Assembly: GCA_018873245.2 (NCBI GenBank)
Contig: JAEMBT020000009.1
Location: 806,001-870,000 of the forward strand
DNA from: Archegozetes longisetosus
Lineage: Eukaryota; Arthropoda; Arachnida; Sarcoptiformes; Trhypochthoniidae
Direction: 5' to 3'
Length of the DNA: 64,000 nucleotides
Shown: piece after piece, positions 46,804-60,222 of the stretch
Layout of the letters: the number at the start of each line of letters is the position of its first letter
Numbering within the stretch: the first letter of the stretch is position 1
Notes under the pieces: model-generated
What the model was told of the DNA's origin: nothing
What the model saw: the letters and a program-made list of their open reading frames with translations, nothing else
Databases searched by the model: none
Made by a program: the position numbers and the translations under genes

Positions 46804-49800
46804 ATGGAGGAATAGTGACGTAGTAAAACTCCTGATTAGCAAGTTTTACTGCAGCACACTATGACTGGAAAGTAAATCTCGCTGGAACTTGACTTGAAGA
46901 AAAGCACTGAAATGTTATACGAAAATACTGACGTGTTTGGGACTCGTAGCTGAAAATTTTTAGTCGTGGTTAGTTTAAATTTAATTAAAAATCAATTAAA
47001 TTGAATTTTAAAACATGAATCACACCGTTCGATAACCAGAAACTGTTCTGAGGAATACCTAAAGTTTTTCAAGTGTGACGCAAACCTATGATTTTTAATA
47101 AAAATTCAAAGTTCAAGTGGCAGATTTTCAGCCATGATTCCACTGAAGGGTTAAAGAAAATTCTGAAATTGTATGAAAGGTCAAGAAATCCGAGACATTG
47201 TCTGTGTTTATGGAGTTCGTAGTCATAGACTTGAGGAAAGAATCAATCTTTTTTTATTGTGAACATGTCATATCTTAAAATTTTCTTATATTTAGTTTTA
47301 AAGTCAGCTTTGTATTTCAGTTCAGACCAGGGGGATAATAAATAGATGAAAAATGAACTAGCTTATAGCTTTGAAAGACATCGACTTTCACAACAGGAGA
47401 GCAAACATTGATCTACTTTTAAAAACATTCTCATAAACCTTTAAATCTAATAGTTTAGTAACTCTTATATGTTTAAAGTTTCGTTTTGTATTAATGCAAA
47501 TTATACACACGTATGATTTATTTAATAAAACTTAAATTTAAAACAACCTTGTGTGACAGATATAACTCCTTAATTATAGCACAAATTCTTAAAGGTTTGA
47601 TTCGGTTCTTCTATGAGTCACTTTCACCAAATACTTCATAACAAGATGCTCGTAGAAAAAATCTACACAAAATTCAATTATATATAACTTTCTTATTAGT
47701 GAATGAAAACGAAAGAGATTTTACATAGTATTAACCTGACAATAAATAAATAATTTTAGTTGCAGATGGTGGTCTGTTGCCATAAGTACAAGTATTCAAG
47801 TTCTAATACGTGAAAGTAGGCTTTGGAAATCGCTTTCTGGCAGTTTTTTCATTTCTCTTTTAATTTTTCGATCAATTATTCAACAAATTCAGTGTTAAAA
47901 GATGGATGTGCAAAATATGAATCACTTAAACCATCAATTGTCAATAACTTTCGTCATCTTCTATTATATGTTTTAGTGATGACTTAAGTGCACAATTTTC
48001 AACTTATTTAAACACTCTTTTGCTTTAGTATTTGATTTTTATTATTTCTCAGAACAGTTTTTATTTGAACTTTTTTGATTCCATGTTTAGCCAAATAACT
48101 TTTAGCAGTTTTATAGAAAATATTTAGTTCTTTTTCAAATTTTACATAGCTTTTAAAAATTGTTTAACATTTCGTTCAACTTATTCTTTTATTCTCCTCT
48201 TGATTTTTGGGCTTTCAGCCACTGCCAGACTTCCTTTTGAGTTGTTTTCACTTTCTACTCGATTTATTATATGATACACAGCTTTTGAGCTCACCTTCTG
48301 TCCTTAAAAAATTTGACAGCATTTAGTTTTCTTTATCTATATTTTTTTAATAGAAACTTCCAATGAACATTTTACTATAGCTTTGAATTAACGTTTGTAT
48401 ATTTATTAATTATATTAATTTATGCAAACTATATTCAATTCTATAAGCTACAATAAATACGGGATTAGTTCATATACTCAGATATTTTGGAAAGCAATCT
48501 ATATGTGTATTATATATAGGCTAATTTTGTGCGAATTTTTTCTCCGAGCATCTTATTCGAGACTAAATCAGAATTATATTTGAAGCATAGAATAGAATAA
48601 CAGACGATTGAATCCAAATTCAAAGTTTATTTTTGATAATTGTGTGTAATTTTAGACTAAAAATATTATCCATTTCGCAAATTTCCTACATAGGTACAAA
48701 ACAAAATCAATCAAATGATTTTTTCTGTACACAAGATTAGATAAAAACAATTTGATATTAATATCTTCTAAGCTTAGTGAATATCCACTCTCGAAGTGTT
48801 ACATATTTGAATCTAAAACTATACAACATTCTTATTCCTTTGATATCAGGTTTTTATACGAAATATTAAAAATAGTAGACTTTGATCTCTACTGTTCCTA
48901 AATAGAAAGTCACCGCAAACACGAAATCTCTCTTGTGAAAAGATCTATTCATAAATTCATTTACTAAATAAGAATTCCTTAAAGTACCTCTAGATATATC
49001 TTGCGAGGCCTTCAAAGCTGACATCTAGAGTCTTAGAGTTATAGTTCTAAATCTGATTCTAGGCGTCGATAGAGTAACTGAAATTTATAATAAAAAGCTT
49101 GCAATACCTTTAAATAGGGCTCATTTGCATGAATTATATTATCAGAAACAGGAGAAAAAGTTGTCAAATAATTTAATGGGCTTTTGCAAAAGTATGTTAG
49201 AATTAGGAGGTCAACTACTACGGGCGAAGTTGTAATCATTCATGGATTGTAAATGTGTTACGATTCAAAGTGTTACTTCAAATAACTACAGTTTGCATAT
49301 TTTCAGATAAATTAGTTTAAAATAACAATATTTCGACTTTGGTTTAACTTTCCAAAACACTGTATATTAAATGTTAAATGAATGAATGTAAATTTAGATA
49401 ATTTATTTGATTTAGAGCTGAAATTTAATACTTTGGATAAAATTGTTGGCAATTAAACCTTAAGAGAATAGTGAACAGAGACCGGAGTATGAAAAAAGAA
49501 AAGATATTTATTGTCACCAAAGGATAAATTAATATTTTCTGTGTAAAGCATGCAATAAGTCATGTAAAGTAATTCAACGGCACAACTAATTAATTCACTT
49601 TTGTTAAGACTAACACAATTGGAGCTAACCATTCATTTTATAAAATAAAAGGTAATTCTGTTCTTCTCTCATAACAGCAATTAATCACAATTTATTTGAC
49701 TTTTTCTAAGTTTTGGTTAGTATTTGTGTTAAAAGTACGGAAGAGTTGAATTTTTGATTGATTTCAGTACTGGTACTGTACTTGCATTTTGTCTTTTTTT

Positions 49801-52800
49801 TAATTTTTTGAGGAAAAACTGTTTTTTACTTTATATGCAAATAAGTGTTGTTTTCTCGTACCAAATGTTTAATCTCTAACAAAACTCATTAATTCCGTTG
49901 CACATCGAGTTTGAACAAAGAGAAAGAATTGAAGCACTAACTCAAAAGTATAATTAATTAAGAGAGACATGGATTTGCTTAGAAGTTGGCGCATATGTTA
50001 TGGCTTTTTAGTAAAAAAGTTCATTTTGTCAGAGATTTCAGTGAATCACTAGGTTTCCAGTAATCAAACGCCTCAAAGTGTAAATGCTTGTACTGATTAA
50101 TTACTAATTAATCCATTTCTTTAATCATTCTTAGCATTCAATTTATTTAAGTTGACTCATATAAAAGACAATCGGCTCGTTTTCTTCCAGGTATTCGATG
50201 TAGATTTACCTCAATTTCAAATTTTGTGGCACTTTTCACTTTAGTAGAAACAAAAAAATAGTTTCTCTCCTGATATTTATGAGATGAAAACTATATCAGA
50301 GTTCATTTTTCAAAAATAAGTGTAGATAAAAAGCAAACTTTGTTAAAAAAAATTTGATTTAAGTATTAAGTTATCAACTAGTGAGTCAATAGTCTCTTCA
50401 AGCTTTTAGATTGAGCTTTAAATATATTTCAAGTTTTAAAACTTTTTTACTAGAGACCATGTAAAAGTAAAACAGAATTGGCTTTATTAATGTTAACCTC
50501 TTGAAATCTTTCAGAAGCTGACATCACTAGAACAAAAATAAATTAAATGGTTTCGTAACGAAGTTCGATTGGCTTTTAAAAAGTAACTTTAATCAATCAG
50601 ATTATAGGATAACTTCGCTACCATTGCTATCGATTTTTATTTATTGAAATGAATGAGATCTCTGGCAAAGTGTTATAAATAACTTTTAGATAAAAATTCC
50701 AAAAAAGAATTCAGGTCTAAGGTCTTTTTGGGCAATCGCTTAAATTTAGGATATATTTGGAATTCAGATCTCGATTGCAAGCATTTGCAGTTAATTTAAA
50801 GAAAAAATTTGAATATAAAATTGCAATAAAATAATAGAAACCACTGATTCAAACGATTATTAGACAAAATCAAATGCTCAAATACAACAAAAGCTATCGG
50901 GCATTCGCTATAAAACGAGCTGCAAAAGTATTTCAATACCATTTTTGCATCAGTCATTTTGATAAAAAACGATGAATAATAATATGAGCGGTAGTGTCTG
51001 ATAGAGAACTTTTGTCACCAATAACCATCGATAAGGGATATAAAGAACATAAGTAGTATTTAGTTATGGTCAGATCATTGTTAGTAAATATTTAACTTCC
51101 AGAAATAATCTTATTTGAGCAGAATTTGTGTAAAATTACTCATAGGAAGTAAAATGAGTGAATATTAAGATTTATAGTTAGTTTATGAGTGAATACAAAT
51201 ATAGAGTCAGAATATTGCTTTACTATCTTATTTAATTACAAATAAAGCAATTTTTTATAGCGAACACACGATATAACATCCGAGTTAAGTAAAGCTCGAA
51301 AACTTATATAAAAAGATATAAACATTTGATCTAAGCTAATAAGCACAATTAATATGAGCACACAACTTTAAAAAACTTAAATCTTGAGGTCTTCTCTCAA
51401 TCTAAGCGCTAACCTAAGATCTCTGGTCTGATCCGTAAGCCTATTGGCGTCTTGAGTGCAGTCATATATCTTCGAAGATCGGCACCACAAAGGTTTCGCT
51501 CTACTCCTGAATCTCTAAAAGAGCCTCGTCCGAAATCTTATTCCAGAGAATTTCATAAATAAATCTCTGAAATGCTAACTTTTGGATCAAAAGTTTGATA
51601 TTTTTTCAAATCTTAAATATCTGAATACATGGGATCAAGGAATGGATCGATAGTTTTTTAAATTGGTTCTCAATGGTTTTCAAGTCAATTATGGCCTCAA
51701 TTTTACCAATTGTTTGCCAAACGTCTGAATATTAACATAAATAAAGTTATATTAAAATTATTTTTCATCAAAAATTCTACAGTTATTTAAATGGAAAATT
51801 TTTGCTTCTCTCTTGACTCACATATAGTTTACCATTTCGGACATTCTTTAGAAATGTCCAGAGTGATTCAGGACCCATATATTCTGATAAGGTATGATTC
51901 TTGAAGATCACAGGTTACAAGGTCTCTTGTTTTTTAAGATAGATCCAAATGAAGTTTAAAATTCTTTTACGAATATCTCTCAGGAAATTTGAGGTACAAA
52001 GCTGAAGACAAAGGTGAAACAACCTTATTATCTTTAACATAGCCACGAAATTTCATGCTTTTAGGTAGCTTGGTCATTGGGATATTTAGTTTGATTTAAA
52101 AATTAATTTTTGTTGAATTCAGTACCTCGTAACGACTGAAACTGGCTTTCTCGAGTTGTAGCCTAAAAAACCTTACATGATCTAAGATATTGTTGATTGG
52201 GTCTGCGTGGCACCTATTTTTATGCTAGCTGCAAGGTAACTACGCTTATGTTGTGCAAATTCTTTAAACTCAAGTGTTTCATTGAATATCTCGATAACCC
52301 TATGAGCTACAGGCACCAAATTTCAAGAACAAGTTTAGAAAATTTTCGCATTTCATATTATGAGTAAAGATTTTCTTAATCGCCTCTAACTAGGTGGGAG
52401 AAGATATAACTGAGTTTGAGCATTTTTAGCTATTACTTCTAAAACAATAGGCCTCATCATCCAATATTGCATGTATGGCCTCTGAGGATCATCCTCTATT
52501 AGAATATATGGGTATCACCACTGAATCATCCTGGATATATTCTAAACAATATTCTCAATTTCTCTTGGTTAATCGCTTTTTCTAATGGATTCAAATATTT
52601 CTGCGGACAATTCTTCATTCGAGTCATCGATTTGTTATTTATTAATTAATTCGAATCAACAATTGAATCATTTATTATTTGAACTAATCTTTTCTTAATT
52701 CAAACGAATTTCTGTTTACATAACTTTATACCCGCTTTAAAGCTTTTGAATAATATTTGAAGACCTGTTGTTATGACAACGAATGCATTGCATAACAATA

Positions 52801-53048
52801 AAGTAAACGTGAACATTAGCTATATAAAAACGTGTGCTGTGCTGAGAAAACGGTTGAAACACATCTATTTTTATACGTTTTTGATATTTGATATGTTTTG
52901 ATGAGGTCATTCTATTGATGGCTCAATATGAAAATTAGTGCTAAATTTAATCAAACATTTCAATAAAGCAAAACACTATTTCAGCAATTAATAGTTATTT
53001 GCTCAAAATATAATTTATGTCACAATTAATAAATCGATACAAAACTTA
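46804..53048. other. Long stretch without a recognised gene
   Basis: AT-rich. I find no convincing exon or transposon end. A more balanced-composition stretch at about 51390-52500 has no clear open frame and may be an old unidentified element. Confidence 0.4.
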
Positions 53049-53138
53049 TTCGTGCATATGCCCCGCCCGACCGCCTCGAAAAACTCACTCTGTGAAAGGG
53101 CGAGAGTGAGTCCCCCGAAAGGGAGGCAAATGTACGAA
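53049..53138. other. GC-rich hairpin
   Basis: TTCGTGCATATGCC (53049-53062) pairs imperfectly with GGCAAATGTACGAA (53125-53138), and ACTCACTC (53083-53090) pairs with GAGTGAGT (53104-53111). The loop-side sequence is rich in C and G runs, unlike everything around it. It could be a structured RNA or a small transposon; I cannot decide. Confidence 0.5.
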
Positions 53139-56100
53139 AATGAAACGAATCTATTCATGATTTCAATGAATTTCAATTAGTAACCCTTGAATAGGTATTG
53201 GAGCCATTAATTGTAAGAACATAGTAAGAAATGTCATGAATATAGTGACTTATCCTGTTCTTACGTCAAGCCATTCGATTGTTTACGCAAATATCTAGTT
53301 TGTTAATCACTAGCTAGAAATACGGGCAGAAGTCCGTTGTTGAGTTCAGAAAGAGCATTTAAGAATTTTATTATATAGATATTCAGTTTTAATATAGGAT
53401 AATATTAAGATCTAATTATAACGGTTTCTAATTCGCATAGTAGCACAGCCGTAGCCAACAAGAGCTGTAACTCTTGGAGTTTTAAGTTCAAGTTTAGCCC
53501 TGTACTGAAAGGAAACGGCAACAAACACTTTCGAAACAGTGTTTATTTGATGTATCAGTCGATTATTTATTATCAAAGTTAATGAAAGGTTTGACAGCAA
53601 ATTAACAAATATATTAATGTGAGTTTGCGTTTGCCTCTACAAATCGAAGCGTTCAATTTGAGACTGAAAATCATGACTACGGCACTGTATAACAGGTATC
53701 GAAAAATAATTTTTATATCATTTTGCTCTTATGATATCTAAAACAGAAATCAGTTTCACTTTTTCTTAATGTCTTCTCGCTTTACATTAAATGAGACAAA
53801 ATATTTTGAGTTAATGCGTCTTTTCATCTGATTATTTAATACAAATGTGAAGCAAAAGTACTTTAAATATCATTAAAATACTGAGCATCTCTTCAGTAAA
53901 CTCCACTAAAGTTAGTGTTAATCCGAAATAAAGAATTTTTTGTATGAATTTTAAATTTTTAACTGAAATCTAAACATTTTAGACTTTTTTATGCTTTCTT
54001 TGATTTAAGAGATTATGAAAATTTGATCTCGAATTGATTTATGATTTTTATTAGAGAAAAAGCTCTGTAATAGTCATATTTTAATTTATTATAACTTTCT
54101 ATTCATAATTCATGAGTTAGTTTGAGATCACGTTTTGAGAGAGAAAGCATTGCATAAGACTTTTTGACGAATTATTATATAATTGAAATCCGAAACCAAA
54201 TCTAAAAGAAAAATTGCTTTAGTTTTGCAGTCATATTCTGTTCGCTAATAAATTTCTGTATTTATCGATGAAAGAGAAGGGAAAAACAAATTTTAAAGAA
54301 ATTGCTTTCATTTTTTCCAAATAAATGGATAATAAATTAGATTTTGATGAAATTGGATATGCTTTCAGTCGTTAACTTCTTCCCGAATGCTCAAAAAGTT
54401 TGTGAGATTGAAGTTAAGATGGTAAATAAATTAAAAGTTTTGCCCAAATTCTTATCGTTTGTTATCGAATCCTCTGCCATTGGATTGTAACTAAGAATTA
54501 TTATGAAAGTTGGAGAAAACATTTTCTCATATATCGTTCATTTTATTACAAATCATATAAATGCTTACATAATATGAGTACTAAATGATTTGATTATATG
54601 AAATGCTCATATGTTTTGAGAGGAAAATATTCCAAACACTACAATAAGCATTAGAAGTGTGTAATAAGTATCGCAAAAATCTAGTTAATATCAATTGACG
54701 TTCACTTTGATTGGTATACTCAGGGGCAGAAACTTAAACTACAGATAGAAACAGAGTATGATTGAGTTTAAGACTTCAAATAAAATCAACGTTAAGGTCT
54801 TAAAACACATTCAACTTGATTGGTGGTTCACGACCTTTTACACGTCTGGTACCTCTGGGTAGTTGTGCATCACTGAAAAACGTCTCAATTTGTAGATAGT
54901 GTTCGGATAAAACTTCATATCTGCAACTAAATTTATTTTGGTAAGCAAATAGGGCATGTATTTTTGTAAATGATAGTCATACTTTTGTTAAGTTAAGGTT
55001 AGGTTAATAGAAATAAAGATGGACCAGACCTAAGTTTAAACTTATAAGTATTGTTTCAGAGCATGATTTGCAACAATATGTGCCTCATTGTATACTAAAG
55101 ACCGAATTCTTTTCCAGATATAATTTCAATGGAGTATTCATAAAGTTTAGAGTCAAAATTGATGATCTGCTTTATAAATTAGCTTTATTTCAATGACAAC
55201 TAATAGGAATCTTGCAAAAGCAGAAACACTGAATGAAATTTTGCAAGCAAAGTTTAAAATATAGCTCAAATTTAGTTGATTTAAAGCGAAAAGTATTAAA
55301 AAAATAGAAATTAAGGGATTCTAAATTGAAATTAAAAATTTGATTCACTCTAAGGACTAGGCGTACCATCAGGTTCGATCTGGCTTACCAGCTATTAGTA
55401 CGCGTACGACCGTTTGAGAATCGCTAAGCTAACTATAGAAGAGTTGTCTCTGATAGAGGCAAAATTTGATGCGGAGTTTGCGGACTTGTGCTCTTCTAAC
55501 ATATGATGATTAGAAAATGATGTTGTGATGCACTGATGTTGCTCTTCAGGCCTCTCTTTATAACCTCTCTCTCGACTTTCACACACATTGCAAATACTGC
55601 TGAAAAACTTGTAGAAGTTTTGATCGTAAGCGTGTGTGTACTTAAGGCTTATATTTGGGCATTAGTTGTAACACAAAACTATTAACTTTTTCTCTTCTAT
55701 TATTTCTCTTAATTTTTATTTCTTTCTATCTTTATATCTCTTTCTCTTCTTCTCCATTTGATTATTTGAGAAAAGATTAGGATTTCGTTAATTATTTTCT
55801 ATTTTGAGTGCTTTTTATTGTTATCTTACTTTTTGTTTGGTAAGAGAGAGATTGAGTAATAAAAGTCTTCAAATTAAAGCTTATATTTGGTCTATAAATG
55901 AAATAATACTATAAACATGTGTTATAAAAAGATTTATTGCTATTATATAGTTTTCAAGTTATTTGTTTGTGTCAAATTATTGTCAACATTTGTTTATGTC
56001 ATGGCTTATGATAAGATACCAATTGGTATGTAATTTATTCAATTTGAAACTTTCACCTAATATTTTGTTTATTAAGAATTTTATGTTTAAGAACTGGAAT

Positions 56101-58777
56101 GAGTAAGAAACTTTTATTTTTATGTTGACAGTTTTATTACTCAGACTCGCTTTTCATGTTAGTGTCATTTATTGTTTAAGTTTCAATTATGGCTCGGATT
56201 TATTGCAATTCATTTTAATAAAACTGCTCAGATTATAAGAAGATTCCGAATAATTAATTAGGAAATTTATTTGTTGTATAATTCTGTTAGAAGTAATATA
56301 TTTACAACAGTTTAAGTATTTATTTAACTGATACTTTCATTTATTTGCAATCATTGCTTTTCAGTGGTTTCGAATTCTAAAGTTTTTTCATCAAGAATTG
56401 AAACATTCCTTCAATTCTGGTCAGCAACATATTTGTTTTCAAACATACCTTCAATGATTAAAATCAATACAAAATTATTTCAGCCTAATTCAAAACAGAC
56501 GTATAGCTTTTCAGTAATTTAATTGATTTTTCCTCAGAAAAAATTTTGAGAAATTGTTTATAAATTAAAGTAATAGTCAGTATTGAGAAGAAAGGACTAA
56601 GGTCTCGATCACTTCTAGAAGATACGATTTAACTTGATTGATAACTATTTAACTCTTGTATTCGATTCAGAGTATGTTGAACGTAGATTTATCCCAAAGT
56701 TAGTCAATAAATTTTTTGAAGCTCGACACTTTTGCTGTCCTCGTAAAGACAATTATTCAATTAATATTTAGACCGCATTCGTATCTCAATCGTTATCTGA
56801 AACTTCAGTATTATTGCCAGTTTTTCAATTACTTAATTTTGTCAAAAGCAGACCATAGTGGGAGAGTACGACAACTAAATTGCAGATATTTATCTCGGTC
56901 ATTAGTAGTCTGACACTGTTTGAGACTCTATTTTATACTGTACTCCAATTAGACTTTATTGACGCTGAACTAAATAAAAACGCATTATTGAATATTTGAT
57001 CCAATATTGCTTGCAATGCATCGCATGCCTCCGTGTCTCATAAAATTCATAGCAAACCATAGGAATAAAGTTTTCCTCTATTACTAACACTTATACGACA
57101 GACTGTTCGTAAAATTACAATTTGTTTTTCTTATTTATCACTAGAAATAAGTCTCTAAATATTTCCTGTAATGAAGAAAAAGTTTTATATTTATTACGAC
57201 CACAAATTTCCAGGACTTTAATTACGGGAACAAATAGTTTGCTCTAATCGAGTCTCTTATTGATCATAACTTATAATCTCTTATTGTATTCGGTATTACA
57301 TGAAAAGGTATAGGATTTATGGCCTCTATTATACTGAATATTCTTTTAAGGATTACATATTATACTCACCCTGTATATGAAAATTACCTTACTGTATTGT
57401 TATTAATATAATAAGAGAAATATTTTTGTTTTGCACACAAATTTTTCACTTAAACATTGATTTTAATTGTGAAATAATCTTCAGAAGTATGGGTTATATA
57501 GAGATATTTGTCAGGACCATCTCAGTAAAATTTACGGTGTAGTAGAAATATCATGATAACATATATCTTTTTCTAATCTAATTACGAATTATATAGTTGT
57601 GAAGCTAAATTTTCCCAACTTTTTCATTGAAAAGCAAAATTATATTTGGATTATGTTTCGCTCTAAGGAGATTTCAAACTAATTTTCAAATAAAAAGTTC
57701 AACTTTTCGATGAAGCAGAATTCATGCAAAAGCAGATATGGCTGTTATGTGCGTTTGTTTCTACTAATCTCCAGTAATTTATTTCAGTTCTAATTCTTAA
57801 TCACTCATTAAGTTAGACTCTCTTAATAGTTATTGTTTATTTCAAACAACTTGTAGGAAATAAGGATTAAAATGGTATTCACTATAAAAGCTCTGTTTAA
57901 TTAATAAGTTTTCTCTGAAAAAGATTATTTATATATTTCTACTAAAACTAATCGTACATTTTATGCTTAAAACAAAGTCTATTTAAAATAATTGGTTATG
58001 ATTAATGATACACAAAGGCTCGAGCTGGCTTGAGCCACGAGCTAAATTTTGGGGTCTCTAAAGCTTATAGAGCAAGTTCCAAACTCATTCTTTAGTAGCT
58101 CAGCTCAAATTCATAAGTATGAGCTTCAGAATCAAAACTGAAAGTTTCCAGTTTTTATCTTACATTAAAATGAATCAATAATATAAGAAATTCGCGATTT
58201 TCCCCCATAATAACAATACTTTACTCAAAGAAGATTGAATGCAAGTCAAACGAGATATTCTAGACTCTCATTAAATTTTAAAGTAAAATTAGAGAAATTA
58301 AAATCTGATAATGTAATATGATAAAATAAGATAAAGTTTGCAAACTCATAATGAAGCTCAAATTCAGAAAAATCAGCCTATGTACAGTTAAATTCATCAC
58401 TTACTAATATCACATCAGATATGAGTTCATTTTTATGCAAAAATTGCTGAAAATAATTTTTAAAAGTCTCTTATATATACGAAGATGCGAACCCAAGTCT
58501 CGAGTTCAATCTTACTCTCGTTTATCACTTAGAGTACTAACAAGAATACATGAAATTCTTATTTTAGATAGCGTTTGATGATCTGACTTCAATTCATTTT
58601 ATTATAAGCTCAAAACATGATTCCAAAAGCATTGTTCAAATATATCTTTAAAATCAATGTTTGATAAGAAACTATGTTTTGACAGATATGAGGATTATCT
58701 CCTATTCAGCTCTTTTACTAACAGATCAATTTAAAGCATTTTTGAATTTACTTGTACAGTGGTTGATAAAATGAGGT
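53139..58777. other. No recognised gene
   Basis: AT-rich. A pyrimidine-rich TTCTCTT stretch occurs at 55690-55760. Short frames here lack any recognisable feature. The first exon of the glutamate receptor gene could lie here or before, but I could not identify it. Confidence 0.35.
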
Positions 58778-59882
58778 AAGCGGCTTTTAGGGGTTTTCCA
58801 TCCCTAAACATTAATGGATTCTGATGAACCTTTTTTTAAGAGTATGTGATTTATTGGGGCACACGACATGTTAGAAGTACATCAATGTTCTACTAATGGT
58901 TCATAGATAGGTGAGCTATATGTTTCCCGGAATTCTGGTGGAGATTTTCAAATTCTAGTGCTTTGACACGATTGAATCTCAGAAATGATTAAATACGTGT
59001 TTTTTATTCGACTAAAATGATCATAAATTTTAAATTAAAGTGTTTTGAATTCAAAAATTTGAACTATTCACTTGACAGGAAAATGATGTTACTTGAAACA
59101 AGAATGAACTGACATGGCATTCTATTTCTTCAATCAAACTCCAAAGGATTTTTATCTGTTAGATGTCATTGAAAATCATGAAATATTTTATCTGAATTCC
59201 TAAAGTTGAGCTAAAAAGCATGAATTGTCCCTCTTTCATATTTGATTTTACCTACAAAGGGCTATTTCACCCGACATAAGTACAATAGCGAGTCACGTTA
59301 CCCTCTCTTCTCTAAACTTCTGTCATACATTCAGGCATAGAGTGCATCAAATTGATGACGTCCTGATTATTAGCTAACATTCCATAAGCTTCTAACAAAC
59401 GCTCCCAAGGTTGTCAACATCAGTATAAGTGATGAAATTTCGAGTTCCCCTTTGTTTTAAGGTGATTTTTCAAACAGCGAAAATTTTCGGAATTGTGCAA
59501 ATGCCATTTAAATATGGGTGATTCAACATTTACTTACAACCTTTGAAATCGGAATCAACACTTCACCACTTTTTCTATAAAAGTTATTGATATTTAAATA
59601 TTGCCAATTCTTATTTTCATCGTCTTATTGATCATGAGTTTGAGATTTTAGCCATACAAAAAACATGTGTCTAATCATTTTTGAGATTTAATCGTATCCA
59701 GGCATCAAAATTCAAAAATCTCCACCAAAATTCCCTAGAAATACTTAGTTCATTTATTTGTGAGTCACTGGTAGAATATTAATATGCTTCGAACATGTGC
59801 GTCCCAGTATGTAGCATAGTCAAAATTTTTATCAAAATCTATCAATGTTTAGTAGTGAAAAACCTCTGAAAACTGCTAACTC
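58778..59882. mobile_element. Degraded Tc1-like transposon with long terminal inverted repeats
   Basis: Arms of about 240 bp (58778-59020 and 59638-59882) are imperfect reverse complements (for example TTTTGGTGGAGATTTTTGAA on the reverse of the right arm against TTCTGGTGGAGATTTTCAAA on the left). Between them a minus-strand remnant (59407-59267) reads WERLLEAYGMLANNQDV then INLMHSMPECMTEV, a stop, and REGNVTRY. This is the C-terminal end of a Tc1-type transposase. The rest is too decayed to read. Confidence 0.65.
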
Positions 59883-60072
59883 AAAAGTTTTCTAGAAGAA
59901 GTTGCGAATACAAGAATTGACCGCGAAATAACTTATTTCTTATCTGAAACTAACTTTTATTTTTTAATATAAGAAGTTGTGTTCATTAATTATTATCTCG
60001 TAGTGCATTTATACACTTAATCAATAACGAAAAAGTTAGTAACAGAAAAAATTTCCTATAATTTCCGTTTAG

Positions 60073-60222
60073 GCGCGATATTCACCAAAGGAAATGAAGA
60101 AATACAGACAGCTTTCAAATACGCGCTCAATGCTCATAATACGAACGAGTCATCGAGATTTAACGTCACACCAATTATTGACGTCGTGGACAGCGATGAT
60201 CCATACGTTGTCACTCGTCAGT
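60073..60222 (+). CDS. AMPA-type ionotropic glutamate receptor, amino-terminal-domain exon (partial gene)
   Basis: A 150-bp exon lies between the acceptor TTCCGTTTAG and the strong donor GTAAGT, phase 1 at both ends. It encodes AIFTKGNEEIQTAFKYALN, then AHNTNESSRFNVTPIIDVV, then DSDDPYVVTRQ. This matches the start of the extracellular amino-terminal (periplasmic-binding-like) domain of insect AMPA-type receptors of the GluRI group, where GAIFxxGxxEVQxAFKYAxxxHN is followed by SRRFxLxxxxDVIxxxDAF. NESS is a possible N-glycosylation site. The signal-peptide exon upstream and the following exon, which should begin with the residues after TRQ, were not found, so flanking introns are long or extend past the window. 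The receptor subtype (AMPA against kainate) is inferred from this exon alone. Confidence 0.8.
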
